This document shows, piece after piece, positions 10,506 through 22,430 of a stretch of 64,000 nt of DNA; the first letter of the stretch is position 1; every line of letters begins with the position of its first letter. This stretch comes from Capsaspora owczarzaki ATCC 30864 (Eukaryota > Opisthokonta > Filasterea), in the NCBI RefSeq assembly GCF_000151315.2, contig NW_011887300.1:809310-873309 (forward strand). Direction: 5' to 3'. The position numbers and the translations under genes are program-made. The notes beneath the pieces are model-generated. The model did not search any database. It was not told the origin of the DNA and saw only the letters and a program-made list of their open reading frames with translations.

Positions 10506-13214
10506 ATGGACACGACGGGGCTGCCTGCGTCGTCGTTCGATGCTGGTGCGATGCCCATCCGCAACAGAGTCCCGCAACAGCAGCAGCAGGCTTCAGTCGC
10601 TAACAGCAGCACGCTTGGGCTTGGACTCGGCCTCGGGTTTGACCTGTCGCAGCCGTTCTCTGCGTCGGACATGCTCGGTGGCTTGGCGTCGTCCAATCCC
10701 AGCAGTGGTGGTGGTGGTGGTGGTGGTGCTGCGACTGGGGTGGCCGCGGGGTCGTCGGCAGGCTGGTGGCTCGAGTCGCTGCTCGGCTCGGTGGACGACC
10801 TGCCGCTCGCCGCCACTCCGACTGCTACTACTACTACTGCTGCTCCGACCACACTGCCATCTGCTCTACAACAGCAGCAGCATCACCAGCAGCAACCTCA
10901 ACCTCAACCTCAACAGCAGCAGCAGCAGTCGCTAATACAAGCCCAGCCAAAGCAGCAAAAACTGACCCTCAGGTTACAGCGACCCACAGCCGCAACAGCA
11001 GCAGCAGCAGCAGCAGCAGCGTCGTCATCAGTCACTCCGCCTGCACCATTACCACCACCATCATCATCATCATCATCGCAGTCAGCATCACAAGCATCAG
11101 CACAGTCGTTATTACAGTTGCCTGGCTCGGCACAGTCGCAGCACCATTCAACGTCACACCTTTTACATCCTCAGCAGCAGCAACAACAACAACAACAACA
11201 ACAGCTGACCAGTCAACCGTCAACATCATCAGTATCAACTACAATGTCAGCAGCATCATCGTTATCATTATCATCGCAGCAGCAGCAGCAGCAGCAGCAG
11301 GGAATGGAGACGCTCAACTCGATTGCCAAGGCGACCGCAGCGATGGCCGTCAACCCTGCCAATGCACACCTGCTGCAGTCCCTCACAGAGTCATCCAACA
11401 GGATCAAGCTGCAGCTACAACAACAACAACAACAACAGCAGCAGCAGCAGCATGTGCAGCTGCATCAGCCGCAACAACAGGCGCAATCACAGGGGCAAGT
11501 CTCAGATCCCGCTCAGACGCTCAGCTCAGATCCAACTCAAGTAGTAGGTGCGTATGCCGAGATGACTGCTGCCAAGACCGCCGCTGCCAATCCTAGTGCT
11601 ACGACGAGTGCTACTGCTGCTCCTACTACTGCTGCTGGCGCACCATTACCAATCCAGCAACCGGAAACGCCAGGTCTCAGCAGCATTGGGAGTGCCTCCA
11701 TGTCGTCCAATGTGTCCGTCCCGTGCACATTCACGCGAAAGCAGTTCAAAGTGCAAGAGTCTCAAGGAACCAAATTCCTCGTTTGCGCCGTGACGATCGT
11801 GCCGTCCGCAACTGTGGCAGAGGGCTGGAGCCTGCGAGTGCAGCTGCCCCAGGGCGTGGCGATCTGGGCCACCTTTAATATTCAGCACCCGCAACCGAGC
11901 TCCGACCCCGCGGACGTCGGGAACAATGTTCACTATCTACCGTGCCCAAAGGACGCCCGACCCTTTGGCCCCGGCGATTCCATGACCGTCACGCTGACCC
12001 TTGCTTTTCCAACCACCTTCCAGTTCCATCTCGACATGTTGCAGCTGGAGCTGCACGCTCCTCCATCTTCTGTGAATGCAGCAGCTCACAGCCAGTCCCC
12101 CGCGGCGCCCGTCGCTGGCCTGGGCAGCAAAGCGTTTGCCGATATGCTGTTTGGTGCTCGTCCGCAGCAATTGCAGCCTCCCCATGCGCCCGTCCAATTG
12201 CAGTCGACGTCTCCGCAGCCGCCGCAGCAACAACCGCTGACACCTCAGCAGCAGCTCCAGCAGCAACAAGCGAAACTGCAACAACAACAACAACCGCTAC
12301 AGCTTCCGCAGCACCAACGGCCAAAGCAGCCACAACAGCCACCACCACCTCCACAACAACAACAACAGCAGCAACAGCAGCAGCAGCAACAACAGCAATT
12401 GCAATTGCAACAGCAGCAGCAACAGACAAAAGTCGCATTATCGCACCCGCTGCTTCAACAGCTGCAGCAAACAACGGGAAACGTCTCGATCGGGGCTGGC
12501 ACTCGCTTTCAACCAACAATGGCCACGGCTGCAGCCGCAGCCGCAGCCGCAGCCGCTGCTGCATCGGCGTCAGCTGGACCGTCACTCTCGTTGGATGAAC
12601 TGGTCAACAACTTTGCGGCACCGTCCCCCGCAGCCCCTCCTCTGCGCAACCAAGCGGTGATTGATTCTCAAAATGTTGCTGCGCCACCCAACCTCAGTAC
12701 CACTGGTCTCAATAGCACTGCCCTCAACAGCACGGGTCTTAACAGCTCTGCTCTGCACAACACACCTGGCCTGTCCCTCAGCGCTTTGCAGTCACTACCG
12801 GCAAGCGTGCTGCAGTCACTACCAGCAAGCCTGTTGCAACAGCTGCTGTCTGTTCAATCGGCTGCGCCGCGGCCTGCGCTCAATCCTCAGCTGCAGCACT
12901 TGCTACAAATTCTCCAGCTACAGCAGGCGCAGAAAGCAGCATCCGCTCAAGCCGCAGCTCAACTCGCTCCAAGCGTCGGACCTCCATCGGGATCCTTGTC
13001 AAAACGCCGTGCTGCCGACGCGCTCGACACTTTTGGGTTGAATGATGCAGCGTTTTTGAATGCTGCCTCTCCTGGTGGCGCTGCGACCAAGTCTCCTCGA
13101 CTGGATTCCGGCGTTCCCTATGCTGGTATGAGCCCTTCCAACAACCAAGCGACAGCTACCAGCAATGCGATGCTAGCAGCAGAGTTGAATGCACGCCAGC
13201 AACAGCAGCAGCAG

Positions 13215-13246
<32 letters not shown>

Positions 13247-13466
13247 GCAACAGTTACTGTTCAACACAAAGCTGCAGCAGGTACAACGCCAGCAGCAGCA
13301 GCTCCAAGTCAATGCCGGCCTGATTGATTCGTTGCAGAATGCGTTGTTGCCAGGAGGAAAACTGCAGCAAGACTTGACTCATTTATCAACGGACATGCAG
13401 ATTCAGCACCTTCTTCAACAGCAACATCAGCTCCATCAATTGCAGCAACAACAACAGCAACAGCAG

Positions 13467-13497
<31 letters not shown>

Positions 13498-14258
13498 GGC
13501 AGCTGCATGTCGACCCGCTCGCATTCCAGGCACAACTTCAGCAGCTCCAGCACCTCAATGGCGCGAAAATGAACGGCTCGTTGCTCGATCGATCCGTTCT
13601 GTCGGACGCCATGAAGGCCCAGCGAGAGGAGCAGCAGCTCCGAGCGGCAGCACCTTTGCAGTCACAGCTCTTGAATGATCAGTCGTCGCACCAACCGCAG
13701 CAACTGCAGGCGGGTAACTCTTCGTCAACACTGCAGCTGCAGCATTTGCAAAATCTGCTTCTGCAGCAGCGCGTGCCGCCAAAATCCATGCTGCAGCAAA
13801 TTGCGCTCCAGCAACAGCAGCAGCAGCATCTTCCTCCAACACAAGCTTCCTTGCTCCAGCACCTACCCCTCCAATCGCCGCAGCATCCCTACTTTCCGTA
13901 CGAGCCGATACGTTCGGAAAGCTCAGCCAGCTTTTCTCAGGCGCCCAGTCCTCTGCAGCAAGTTTTAGGGCAACAGCAGCAACACCTCCAGCAGCAGCAG
14001 CAGCAGCAACAACAACAACAACAACAACAACAGTTGCAACAACAACAACAGCAGCAGCAACAGCAGCAACAGCAGCAGCTCCTTGAACTGCAACAAATGC
14101 AGCAGACAAATGATGAAAGCTTGCTCTCGCTGTCTGGCACGCCGGCTGCTATGAATAGTGCGTCAGCGCCTCTGCTTCCGGCCGAGTCCATTGATTTCAT
14201 GTTGCAAAATGATCCTGGCGACATGCTTCTGGGCTTTGACGAAGCTACGTTCATTTAA
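10506..14258 (+). CDS. Giant polyglutamine protein with one folded module, possibly a transcription cofactor
   Basis: A single exon of 1250 residues from an ATG at 10506. More than a dozen Q runs (up to about 18-20) occur between residues 30 and 1200, mixed with A, S and P tracts. One compact, non-repetitive domain stands out at about residues 395-525: VPCTFTRKQFKV, GTKFLVCAVTIVPSA, GWSLRVQLPQGVAIWATFNI, then RPFGPGDSMTVTLTLAFPTT. Its beta-rich pattern with a central W, FN and a late PG(D/S)SMTV motif loosely recalls CBM2/CBM49-type immunoglobulin-like modules, a low-confidence resemblance. The basic SLSKRRAADALD patch (about 833) could be nuclear. The last ~25 residues, with DFMLQNDPGDMLLGFDEATF, are acidic and hydrophobic like an activation domain. 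I do not recognise the family. CAG/CAA interruption is mixed throughout. Confidence 0.8.
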
Positions 14259-14721
14259 ACAATGCGACGGGTTACACATTGCGACGCTCCGTCTTTTACT
14301 TCCCTTTTGTATCATTCCACCCCCCCTTATGTGTGTATACTTTCGTTTTTAACCTTTTGAGTGTCTTCGCTTTTTTTTTTGGTTGTTGTTAACAAGATAC
14401 AACTTTGATTTCCCCCCCCCATCCTTTCTGAACACTTTGGATAACTTTTGCTCGAGTGTTTTGTTTTCAGGGTTGGTTTATTGTTTAATCAGACAAGCAC
14501 TACAGTTGGATTGCGCAACTGTAGTCAGAAATGCAAGTTTGTAGGGTGGCGAGTTGGGGCCCGATGCATGCAAGGGAAGGTAACAATGGAAATATCACAG
14601 CAAGTATTAACAGAGACATGCTAGAATGAGGAGAGTAAAAACTGAAACAACGATAACAAAACGCGGAAAAGGAGAGACTGAGCGAGCGAAAGGAGGAAAA
14701 AAAATAAGTCGGACAAGATCG
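14259..14721. other. Convergent 3' flanks
   Basis: About 460 bp between the stop codons of the polyQ gene (+) and the HR1 gene (-). It holds both 3' UTRs. Short T and C runs (about 14370-14420) are visible, and there is no coding signal. Confidence 0.5.
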
Positions 14722-16635
14722 TTACACCTCAGTGTCGCGGATGGCCGCCCAGTCATCGTAGGACAAGCGGGTCAAGATGGACGAAAAGTCGGTTGCATCG
14801 GCAAGGTTGGGTGTGCCTGCAGCCATCACAGGTTGAATGAGAGGCAGCATTTCATCAAGCGATTGTCGTCGTGGCGTCGCAACGCGGGGAACCGAGAGGG
14901 CGTTGGACGAGTCAGACGGGGTGGATGAACCGCTAGCGTCACCGAGACTGTCGCAGTCGGCACCAGCCACCTGTTGCTCGCCGTACCATGAGAAAAGCTT
15001 GCGACGGCTGCGGATGGGCGAAGGAGTCTTGGACTTGCGTAGTTGTTGAGCCGCGAGTTGGGCTTCGGCAGCCGTTGCAGCTGCGCGACGGGTTGGGGAG
15101 CTGTCCGAGTTGTGGCGCTGCGGCTTTGTGTCACGACAGGTGTCGGACTCGTCCAGAGACTCTGGCAGTTTCTGCAATGTTGCAGCAGCTGGCGGCTTGC
15201 TCGGCGTGCCGGCCAGGTTGGAGGTGGAGCCCGACTTGCCACCCATGCTCATCAGCGAGAATGAGCGACCGAAGGCAGCAAGTTGAGAGACGCGCGACTT
15301 GGCCATGGGCGAGCCTTGGGGCTGGGGTTGCGCGGAAGCATCTTCCGACGCGCCACCACCATGGCTGCTGTTGCCGCCTTCGCTCAGATTGGGATGGCAC
15401 ATGCCCGAGATGAAGGCAGGTGTGCCAACCAGACCAATGTTCAGCTCCATTTCTGGCTCTCCGTTCGCGTTGAGCGAGGTATGCGACGACTCGCTACCCG
15501 TGCTGGCAAAGTCGCGACCAGAGACAAAGATGGCGGGCAACGACATGCGCGAGATTTTCAGGATGCGGGCGCGGGATCCGCCGCGAAGGCGCTCCAGGTG
15601 ATCGCACAGCTCAGCCAGCGCGGCAGTTGAATGCTCAAGGTAGGCGTGGCGTTGGCGTGTAATGTGCAAGTCGCTCGTTGGCTGCTGGAGGAGACGGCGA
15701 GCGCCCTCCACAATTCGGCGCTCAATCGCAATGCGCTCTTCAATCTTTCGGATTTGGAGCTCCATGCTTTCCGCAAAGGCCGTTGTTGAGCAAGCCGGGT
15801 CGGATGAGCGCGATGGCACGCCAGCTGCAGCTGGTGAAGCAGGTGCGTCAGAGGCGCTGTTGCTGTTGTTGTTGCTGCTACTGCTGCTGCTGCTGCACGC
15901 GCCAGACGTAGGCAACGACTGGTACTGCTGCTGTCGCACGGTCGGGCCGCGTGGAACGTAGGCCGAAGAAAACGTCGGGCCGCCCTGCTGGGGTGCTGCA
16001 TCGCTTGCAGCCACTGTCGTGCTCGGGGTGGCTGCATCTCCGATGCTGTGCAACGAGTGCGTCGACGTGTTGATGGCATCGGAAGCCGTCAACGAGCCGG
16101 TCGAGTTGAACATTTGCTTGATTTGCACGAGGTTGGACAAGGAGGACGGATGGAGACCCGAAGCAGGGCCAACAGTAGCATAGTGGGTGGAGCTGCCTCG
16201 AGGCGAAACGGGCGGCGAGATCGGCGGGGACGCTGCGGGCGTCGGGAACATGGCAATGGCCGCCTGCTGGTGGAGCGGAGGCATGACCTGAGCGTAGACG
16301 ACCGACACGCGTTTGGAAGTGGGCGGCGAAGCCGGACCCGTCACGAGGTTTGCCTGGTTTGGCTTGCTTGCGCTGCTGAGCGTGTTGCGGCGCACAGAGA
16401 TGGCAGCGAGCGTGGGCACCACGGTCTTGGGTTGTTCTGCAGCCACGTGCAAGACGGGCGCGTCTGTGACTGTGGTGGCCACAGGGGTGGCCGTTGTTTC
16501 AAAATGGGACGCAGCAGCAGCAGCAGCAGCAGCAGGAGCGTTGGATGCTGATGCTGATGCTGATGAGGGCAGCGAGCGCATCACCATCGCAAAGAGCGAA
16601 TCGTCGTCGGCAGAGTTGGCGACAGTGGCAGACAT
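14722..16635 (-). CDS. HR1-domain protein, Rho-effector-like, no kinase domain
   Basis: A single exon of 637 residues. The frame stays open upstream of 16635, but the extra N-terminus reads as T-rich 5' UTR, and the ATG at 16635 has a good context (aagaATGtc). The N-terminal half is S/A/P-rich and disordered. A predicted antiparallel coiled coil at about residues 285-350 matches the HR1 (Rho-binding) pattern: MELQIRKIEERIAIERRIVE, GARRLL, then YLEHSTAALAELCDHLERLR. HR1 repeats in PKN, rhophilin and fungal PKC bind GTP-bound Rho. The C-terminus contains RSRRKLFSWYGEQQ and SILTRLSYDDWAAI, which I cannot assign. There is no kinase, BRO1 or PDZ domain, so a scaffold role is inferred. It converges on the polyQ gene. 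Confidence 0.8.
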   Translation of the reverse strand: MSATVANSADDDSLFAMVMRSLPSSASASASNAPAAAAAAAASHFETTATPVATTVTDAPVLHVAAEQPKTVVPTLAAISVRRNTLSSASKPNQANLVTGPASPPTSKRVSVVYAQVMPPLHQQAAIAMFPTPAASPPISPPVSPRGSSTHYATVGPASGLHPSSLSNLVQIKQMFNSTGSLTASDAINTSTHSLHSIGDAATPSTTVAASDAAPQQGGPTFSSAYVPRGPTVRQQQYQSLPTSGACSSSSSSSNNNSNSASDAPASPAAAGVPSRSSDPACSTTAFAESMELQIRKIEERIAIERRIVEGARRLLQQPTSDLHITRQRHAYLEHSTAALAELCDHLERLRGGSRARILKISRMSLPAIFVSGRDFASTGSESSHTSLNANGEPEMELNIGLVGTPAFISGMCHPNLSEGGNSSHGGGASEDASAQPQPQGSPMAKSRVSQLAAFGRSFSLMSMGGKSGSTSNLAGTPSKPPAAATLQKLPESLDESDTCRDTKPQRHNSDSSPTRRAAATAAEAQLAAQQLRKSKTPSPIRSRRKLFSWYGEQQVAGADCDSLGDASGSSTPSDSSNALSVPRVATPRRQSLDEMLPLIQPVMAAGTPNLADATDFSSILTRLSYDDWAAIRDTEV

Positions 16636-17050
16636 TCTTGGACTCTCAAAAGCAGCGAGAACAGATGGAAGCAAAAATGAACAGCAGCCTAATTCTGAGG
16701 AGCTTTTTGAACCGCGTGTGGCTTTGGCTTTGTTGTTTTGGGGACTTTTGGGATGTTTTGTTTTGGGGATTTCTGAGAAAGCAAGAAGAAAAACAGCAAA
16801 CGCAAAAAACAAGCAAAGTGCAGATGTGGTTGTTGTGAGTGAAAAACGTATAGAAAGCAACGAAATCAGTGATCAGCAAGATGCCACATGTGGCTTGGTG
16901 GAAATGGGGATGGAAGCGTGGGTGTCAAACGAGATCCCAAAACAACAAGCAACAGAAAGCAGCAAGAAAAGCAAAAAAGCTGATGATTGAATGAGCATGC
17001 AATAGGATGAGGGAAAGTTTTGGTGATTGAATGAACGAGCATGTTTCAGT

Positions 17051-17083
17051 GAGAGAGAGAGAGAGAGATAGAGAGAGAGAGAA
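17051..17083. repeat. (GA)n microsatellite
   Basis: GA dinucleotide run with a few interruptions, upstream of the HR1-domain gene. No coding role. Confidence 0.9.
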
Positions 17084-17240
17084 GCAGAGAGTGGAGGATT
17101 ATTGGGTTTTGGCAGCGTGTTTACATTCAATGCAATAAAAGTGGATCTCGCAGACAATTCGAGAATGACTGAACAAAAAAAGCACCCTCTTCAGAATAGA
17201 ATAAGAATAAGTAAGACGGAATGAAATGGAAAAGAAGAAA

Positions 17241-17264
17241 GATGATGATGATGATGATGATGAT
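17241..17264. repeat. (GAT)n microsatellite
   Basis: Eight GAT trinucleotide units in non-coding DNA. Confidence 0.9.
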
Positions 17265-19655
17265 AAAGACAAAGCAAAGCGATGATTCATTGATCAAAAA
17301 GTGAATGCATCGGAAAACGATCCAAAGAATGCAATCCAAAAGAACAAAAAGCAAGAAAGAGTAACAAAACTGAACAACGAGAGCAAGAATAAGAATAAGA
17401 AGATGAATAAGAACAAGAGAGACGAGATATGGGAGAGAGAGAGAGAGTGAAACTGTCAAGATGGAGCGCTTCAAGATGAAGAGGAACAACACGCAAACCA
17501 CAGACACGCCGCTGCCCCCACTGTCGCTGTCTCGCGCTCCACTCACTCGGCTGCTCCGATGGGATGCGTCAGAGCGAGCGCACGACACACAGACACATCC
17601 ACATACACACACATGAGCACTTGTGCAATGCTTCATTACGAATCGCATTCACTTTTGAGGCGTTGAAGAGCGAGCGGTAAAAAACGCAAAGAAAAAAAAA
17701 ACCGCTTTTTGGTTTTGGATCTCAATCTTGGCTCCAGTGAAGCGCATTGAGACGGCAGCCACTTTGGAAAAGGCACTGCAAGACGCAGCACCTCAACGTC
17801 CCTTCAAAACACGCAGTCGAAGGATGCGAAACGCCCATGAGCAGAAAAGCAGCGGGTCGAAAAAGGTCACTCCCCTTCCAACCTCCAACCGTGTCGTTCT
17901 TTGCCTCGTGCCCGCCCTTCTCGACCCTCCCCTCAGCATATCGATTGCTATGGATTGGCACATCATGCAAACAGTCGGCAGTCTCATTCACTTGCCAATG
18001 TCCAAAAAGCATGCCACTATCCAACACCCCAAACGCTCAACCACTGCTCTCTCCATGTTCATTCACGCCAAGTGCTCAACTCGAAGCGTTCAGTTGCGTT
18101 ACAGTTTCTCAACCAAAAGTCAAAGAGCGAATGTGAAAAAGAAAGAATGATGCTTTTCGACGTTTGAAATATCTGCTGCGCACATCCAGATTTGATCAGG
18201 ATGTTTGGTCAAAGCGAACAATTCGCAACAATCCGCGGTTTAGATCGTTCAGCAATTTGTTGTTGTGGAAAAAAAAAGTGATAAAATGGATGCAACAACT
18301 CTGCCTTCGACCACAGCTTTCTCCTCTTGTTGTCTAGCTGCGAGCAGCAGCAGCAGAGCAGAAGCAAGAGAAGACGAGTTTGGCAGCAAAAACGAGCGCG
18401 AGCGTTCAAGCCGTTCGGTTCTCCCAATCTCGCTTTTGATGCACTGGGCATTTTGTACTGGCCATTTGCTTTTAAAGTCTCGCCATAGATGATGTCTCAG
18501 GCATATTTGTGTTGAAATATCGACCGACATGCGCCTTCAGGGAGCAACAAACACGCCATACAATTTTCTCCTTCTGTTTCTCCAACAATCGAAACGTCGT
18601 CTTCCCTCCTTCTCCACTCTTCACCCCCATTCACTCCCCACAACAATGCTCATCAAACGACCACCATGCTCCAACGAGAAGCCGACACTCACGACACCAT
18701 TTGGGCCTCCCCAACCAAAAATAGTTGTCTGCTGCTCCCAAATCGGAAGCGAGAATTCCGACGGTCTTCCGATCTCGCTCCGGCCTTCAAACGGTCGCTC
18801 CACCACACATTCAACAACACACTTTCAACACCACACATTCACCAACACACATTCAACTCAACAAAGCACAAACACTTTGTCTTTGTTTCGCTGTATCTTG
18901 TTTTGAATACTATTTTTCTACACTTTTGTTTTGTTTTTTTTTAAAACGTCTGAATCGGAATTTTGTTAATGTAAATAAAACAAAAACACAGAAACCGCGT
19001 TTTTTTTTTTTTTTTTTTTTGACTGTTGCTGTTTTGCAGGCCTCGAAAGAAGCGAACAAAGTGCGACGTCGACGAGTGTCACTTTTCACAAAACCAAATG
19101 CAGCACGAATCTGCAACGCCGGTGCTGAAGCAACAAGAAAGCACGACAGCGAAACAAAGAAGAGGGAGAGCCGAGAAGCCGACAAGCCGAAATCTTGGTT
19201 GGATTGTGAAGTGATGACACTGGTTTTTGCTTTTGTTGCTTTGTTGCGTCACAAGACAACCCTGCAGCGCGTCGTGCAGCCCCCAAGACCAACAACGTCT
19301 TCAGATGTGTGCAGGCAGCAGCAGCAGCAGCAACAGCGACGGAAACGACACACAATAAGGCAAAAATCTTGGGACTTGTTTTGTTTTTTGAAAATGAAAA
19401 TCCCGCAACCGCGATCAGAGCCAGACCGCAATAAGTCCCCCTTTTACTTCTTCAGTGACTGTTGCTCTCGGCACTCTGAACATGTTCGTGCGCGTCGAGT
19501 GATGCTACTGAAGCAGTCCACCGAATACACGAAAACGACGCTTCGGAGTGGGAGTCTGGAGGAGGGTGCAGTGCGAAGCGTCGTCGGGAGGGGGTAAAGG
19601 AGAAGCCAAGCCCAGATGCACGCGCTCAAGATCGGAAGCTTCAGCTCCAGCTCAC

Positions 19656-19657
19656 TC

Positions 19658-19690
<33 letters not shown>

Positions 19691-19694
19691 ATGC
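19656..19694. repeat. (CA)n microsatellite
   Basis: CA dinucleotide run with one T interruption, in the gene-poor region downstream of LRR gene A. Confidence 0.9.
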
Positions 19695-20545
19695 AAATAC
19701 ACATAGTCAACTGATATGGTAGTAGCGAGGGAGGTGAAGAGCAAAGACGAAGCGATAAGAAAACGAAAGGAGTCGATCATTACCTTTGTCTAATAAAAAA
19801 AAAAAAGAGTGAAAAGCAAGTTAAATAGAAAAGACTGAAGTTCTGAAATCTGGATGGAATTGCTCTGAGCAGAGCAGAGGAGGGAACATAAATACAGAAC
19901 AAGGCACGAGTTCAGGAGCGATGGACAGCGCCGGTATTCAGCGAGAGCGTACCTGTGCAGGGCCCCACACCTCACTGCGAATCTGACAGCTGTGTAAACA
20001 CTTCTAAGCCACACAAGACAAGACGCGCTCAGCCAGGACGCGGCTGGTAAAGTACAATCGACCTTCATTGACTACACGTTTGCATGATGGTACTGGACAT
20101 CGTCCGTGCCTTTTCTCGGACATCCGGGAGCTGTGAGGCGCAGAAAAGAAAAACCCAAGCGGTGAATAGCGTTGCCAATTGTTGTTAGTTTATCGACCCA
20201 GCCGACATGGACTGCACACACAACAGCCGTCCCGTCAAAGTTCGAGGGTCCAGCCGATTGTGTCTGTCCGGATCATGTTTTCATAGGTTTTGCACCGTGT
20301 AAGAGCCTCCGCATAGAACTACATCAGTGAAAATGAACAACCCAGGAAAAATTGGCCAGCTTGTTGGCGTTACACCCGAGAGGGAGGAATAGGTAGATAC
20401 GAAGAAAATTGAGCACTGAGCTAACAGATAATGGGTTGGGTGTAACAGTTGGCTGCGCTCGATGGGACGGGGTTTGATGATGACGATGACACAGAGCTCA
20501 CTAGTTAAGGAGCGGGAGAGCAGGCAGTTCCCCTCAAGATTGACT

Positions 20546-22430
20546 TTAGAAACATCCGACATAAAGCGATTCCAACAACACATCTCCATAAAACTTTCTG
20601 GCTCGAACTTGAACTTGCCAACCCTCGCGCATTTGCCGGAGGATAGGATGATTGGCTGGCCAGATTGTCGCAAGTTGGAGGTTCGAATCGACGAAAGTTG
20701 GTTTCGCCAAGCATTCGTATCGAACAGCGCCTTGCTCATCTCGGACAATCAAATCAAAGCCGTTGCCAACGTTGCTGCCGTGAAGCGTACTACTGTCACG
20801 TAGCACTTGAATTGCTTTCACACGGACTGAATTCGCGTTGACACTTTGAGGCAGCTTGACTTCGAGAATATCGGCGGGCGTATCATCACCAAACCACAGT
20901 TGCTTGGTATGCTGTGCGCCTTGCCAGTAGTGTGCATTGTCCATAATGAGCTCGGCAATCTCGGCTGGCAGTGCTGGTAGAGATGTGGGTTGATCTTCCA
21001 GCGCCAGTCCGCAGGTCAGCAAGTGAAACACGTTATGAAGGTCTTCAGCAGTTGCCAATCGTGGAAGTAAGGAGAACACACGAGGGTTGATCTGGAGGTC
21101 GAGGCTGTGCAAGCAAGGTGAATGAGCACTCAGCAGGGCAACTCTTTTGGTTGGAGCATGAATCGTTTGGACAAACAAGCCTACTCAAGGTGAGTCAGAG
21201 TCGGGTTGACTTGACTCGCTTCACGAATCGCTTGAAGACCAGCATTGCTGAAGCAATTGGATTGTAGACTATCATTTAAAGGGTGAGCAAAGTATGGCTG
21301 ACAGCTGGTCCAACGAGCAAGATCAGCAAAGCAAAGAGCGCAGCAACTTACTCGAGCCACTTCAGCGTCGTGTTCATTTTGAGTGCTTCAGCAATCTCCT
21401 GCGCTCCAATGTCACCAATCTGATTTTCACTCAGACTGTCCACAACTCCTCCATCAGCGAGCGCTCCTAATACCTGCTACCTGATCACATGCATCGGTCA
21501 AAGTGAGATGCTTTACTGGAGTGCAGTCACCGCCGTGTTCGCTTTGAGTGCTTCAGCAATCGCATGTGCTCCAACATCGCCAATCTGATTCTGGTCCAAA
21601 CTATCGGTCCCCCTCTATCAGTGAGCACTCTCATTGCCCTGTGCTACATCACCCATTCACACGCATCAGTCAAAGTGAGATGCCTTACTAGAGCCTTTTC
21701 ACTGTGGTGTTCACTTTGAGAGCCTCAGCGATGGCCTGCGCTCCATCATGCCCAATCATATTCGCATGCAGACTGTTCATCTCCTCCATCAGTGAGCACA
21801 TTTCATTCTCAACTGAAAATCATTCACTCACAAACATCAACCAATCTGAGACGAGTTACTCGAGCCTTTTCAACGTCGAGTTCACTTTGATTGCTGCAGC
21901 GATTGCCTTCGCTCCTGCATCGCCAAGCTCATTCCGACCCAGCCTGTCCATCTCCTCCAATCAGTGAGATACTCTCACTGTCCCTCTGCTGAATCACCCA
22001 ATCACATGCATCAGTCCAAATGAGACGCATTACATGAGCCGAGTCAGCCTCATGTTTACGTTGAGAGTCTCAGCAATCGCGCGCGCTCCAGCAGCGCCAA
22101 TCTGTCCCCGCCTCAAACTGTTCCCTCCATTTCGTCAGTGAGCAGATCTGACCGCCCCTGCTGAAACAACCCCATATGCATCAGTCAAAGTGCGATGCCT
22201 TACACGAGCCAAGTCAGCGTCGGGTTCGCTTTGAGTGCCTCAGCAATCGCCTGCGCTCCAGCATTGCCAATCTGATTCTCACTCAGACTGTTCCCTCCAT
22301 TTCGTCAGTACACTCGTTGTCACATTGTTGCCAATCAGTCGCTTGTCTCGTACTAGAGAGCGTCCTGCGCATTCTTGACCTTGTCAAACAACTCGAGCTG
22401 TCTCTGATTCATATTCTGGTACGACAACAT
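20546..22430 (-). CDS. LRR gene A: RNI-type leucine-rich repeats plus F-box-like C-terminal domain
   Basis: Nine exons: complement(20546-21104, 21185-21268, 21352-21435, 21517-21600, 21689-21772, 21860-21943, 22034-22117, 22204-22287, 22354-22430), 407 residues. Exon 1 encodes MLSYQNMNQRQLELFDKVKN. Exons 2-8 are each exactly 84 bp, start and end in the same phase, and encode one 28-residue repeat such as LSENQIGDIGAQEIAEALKM, the NLRC3/RNI type. The 559-bp last exon encodes a C-terminal domain with LPALPAEIAELIMDNAHYWQ, then a beta-rich part (NGFDLIVRDEQGAVRYECLA, PTFVDSN, MREGWQVQVR). LPxEIxxxIxDxAxYW resembles an F-box-like signature, so a role as a ubiquitin-ligase adaptor is inferred. Introns are 66-90 bp. 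It is paralogous to the gene at 52217-54756. Confidence 0.88.

Larger units (their letters stand above)
16636..20545. other. 3.9 kb with no defensible gene
   Basis: Contains a GA microsatellite at 17051-17083, GAT repeats at 17241-17264, a CA repeat at 19656-19694 and a T20-class run near 18999-19020. Frames exist on both strands, e.g. from an ATG at 18646 (MLIKRPPCSNEKP...), and a splice-acceptor-like tract (tgttgctgttttgcag) at 19023-19039 is followed by a basic frame PRKKRTKCDVDECHF. None gives a recognisable domain or a clean exon chain, so no CDS is called. The last ~700 bp are the 3' flank of LRR gene A. Confidence 0.4.

Noticed and set aside
9808-10935. 375-codon plus-strand frame before and into the polyQ gene
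   Set aside because: The first half is low-complexity 5' flank and the second is the CAG tract read out of frame (Ser/Leu/Arg runs).
10560-14100. Repetitive CAG blocks resembling a spaced repeat array
   Set aside because: They are in-frame glutamine codons within one CDS, with no constant repeat-spacer structure, so not CRISPR.
13555-14109. Ala/Val-rich antisense frame in the polyQ gene
   Set aside because: Pure by-product of CAG/CAA repeats read on the other strand.
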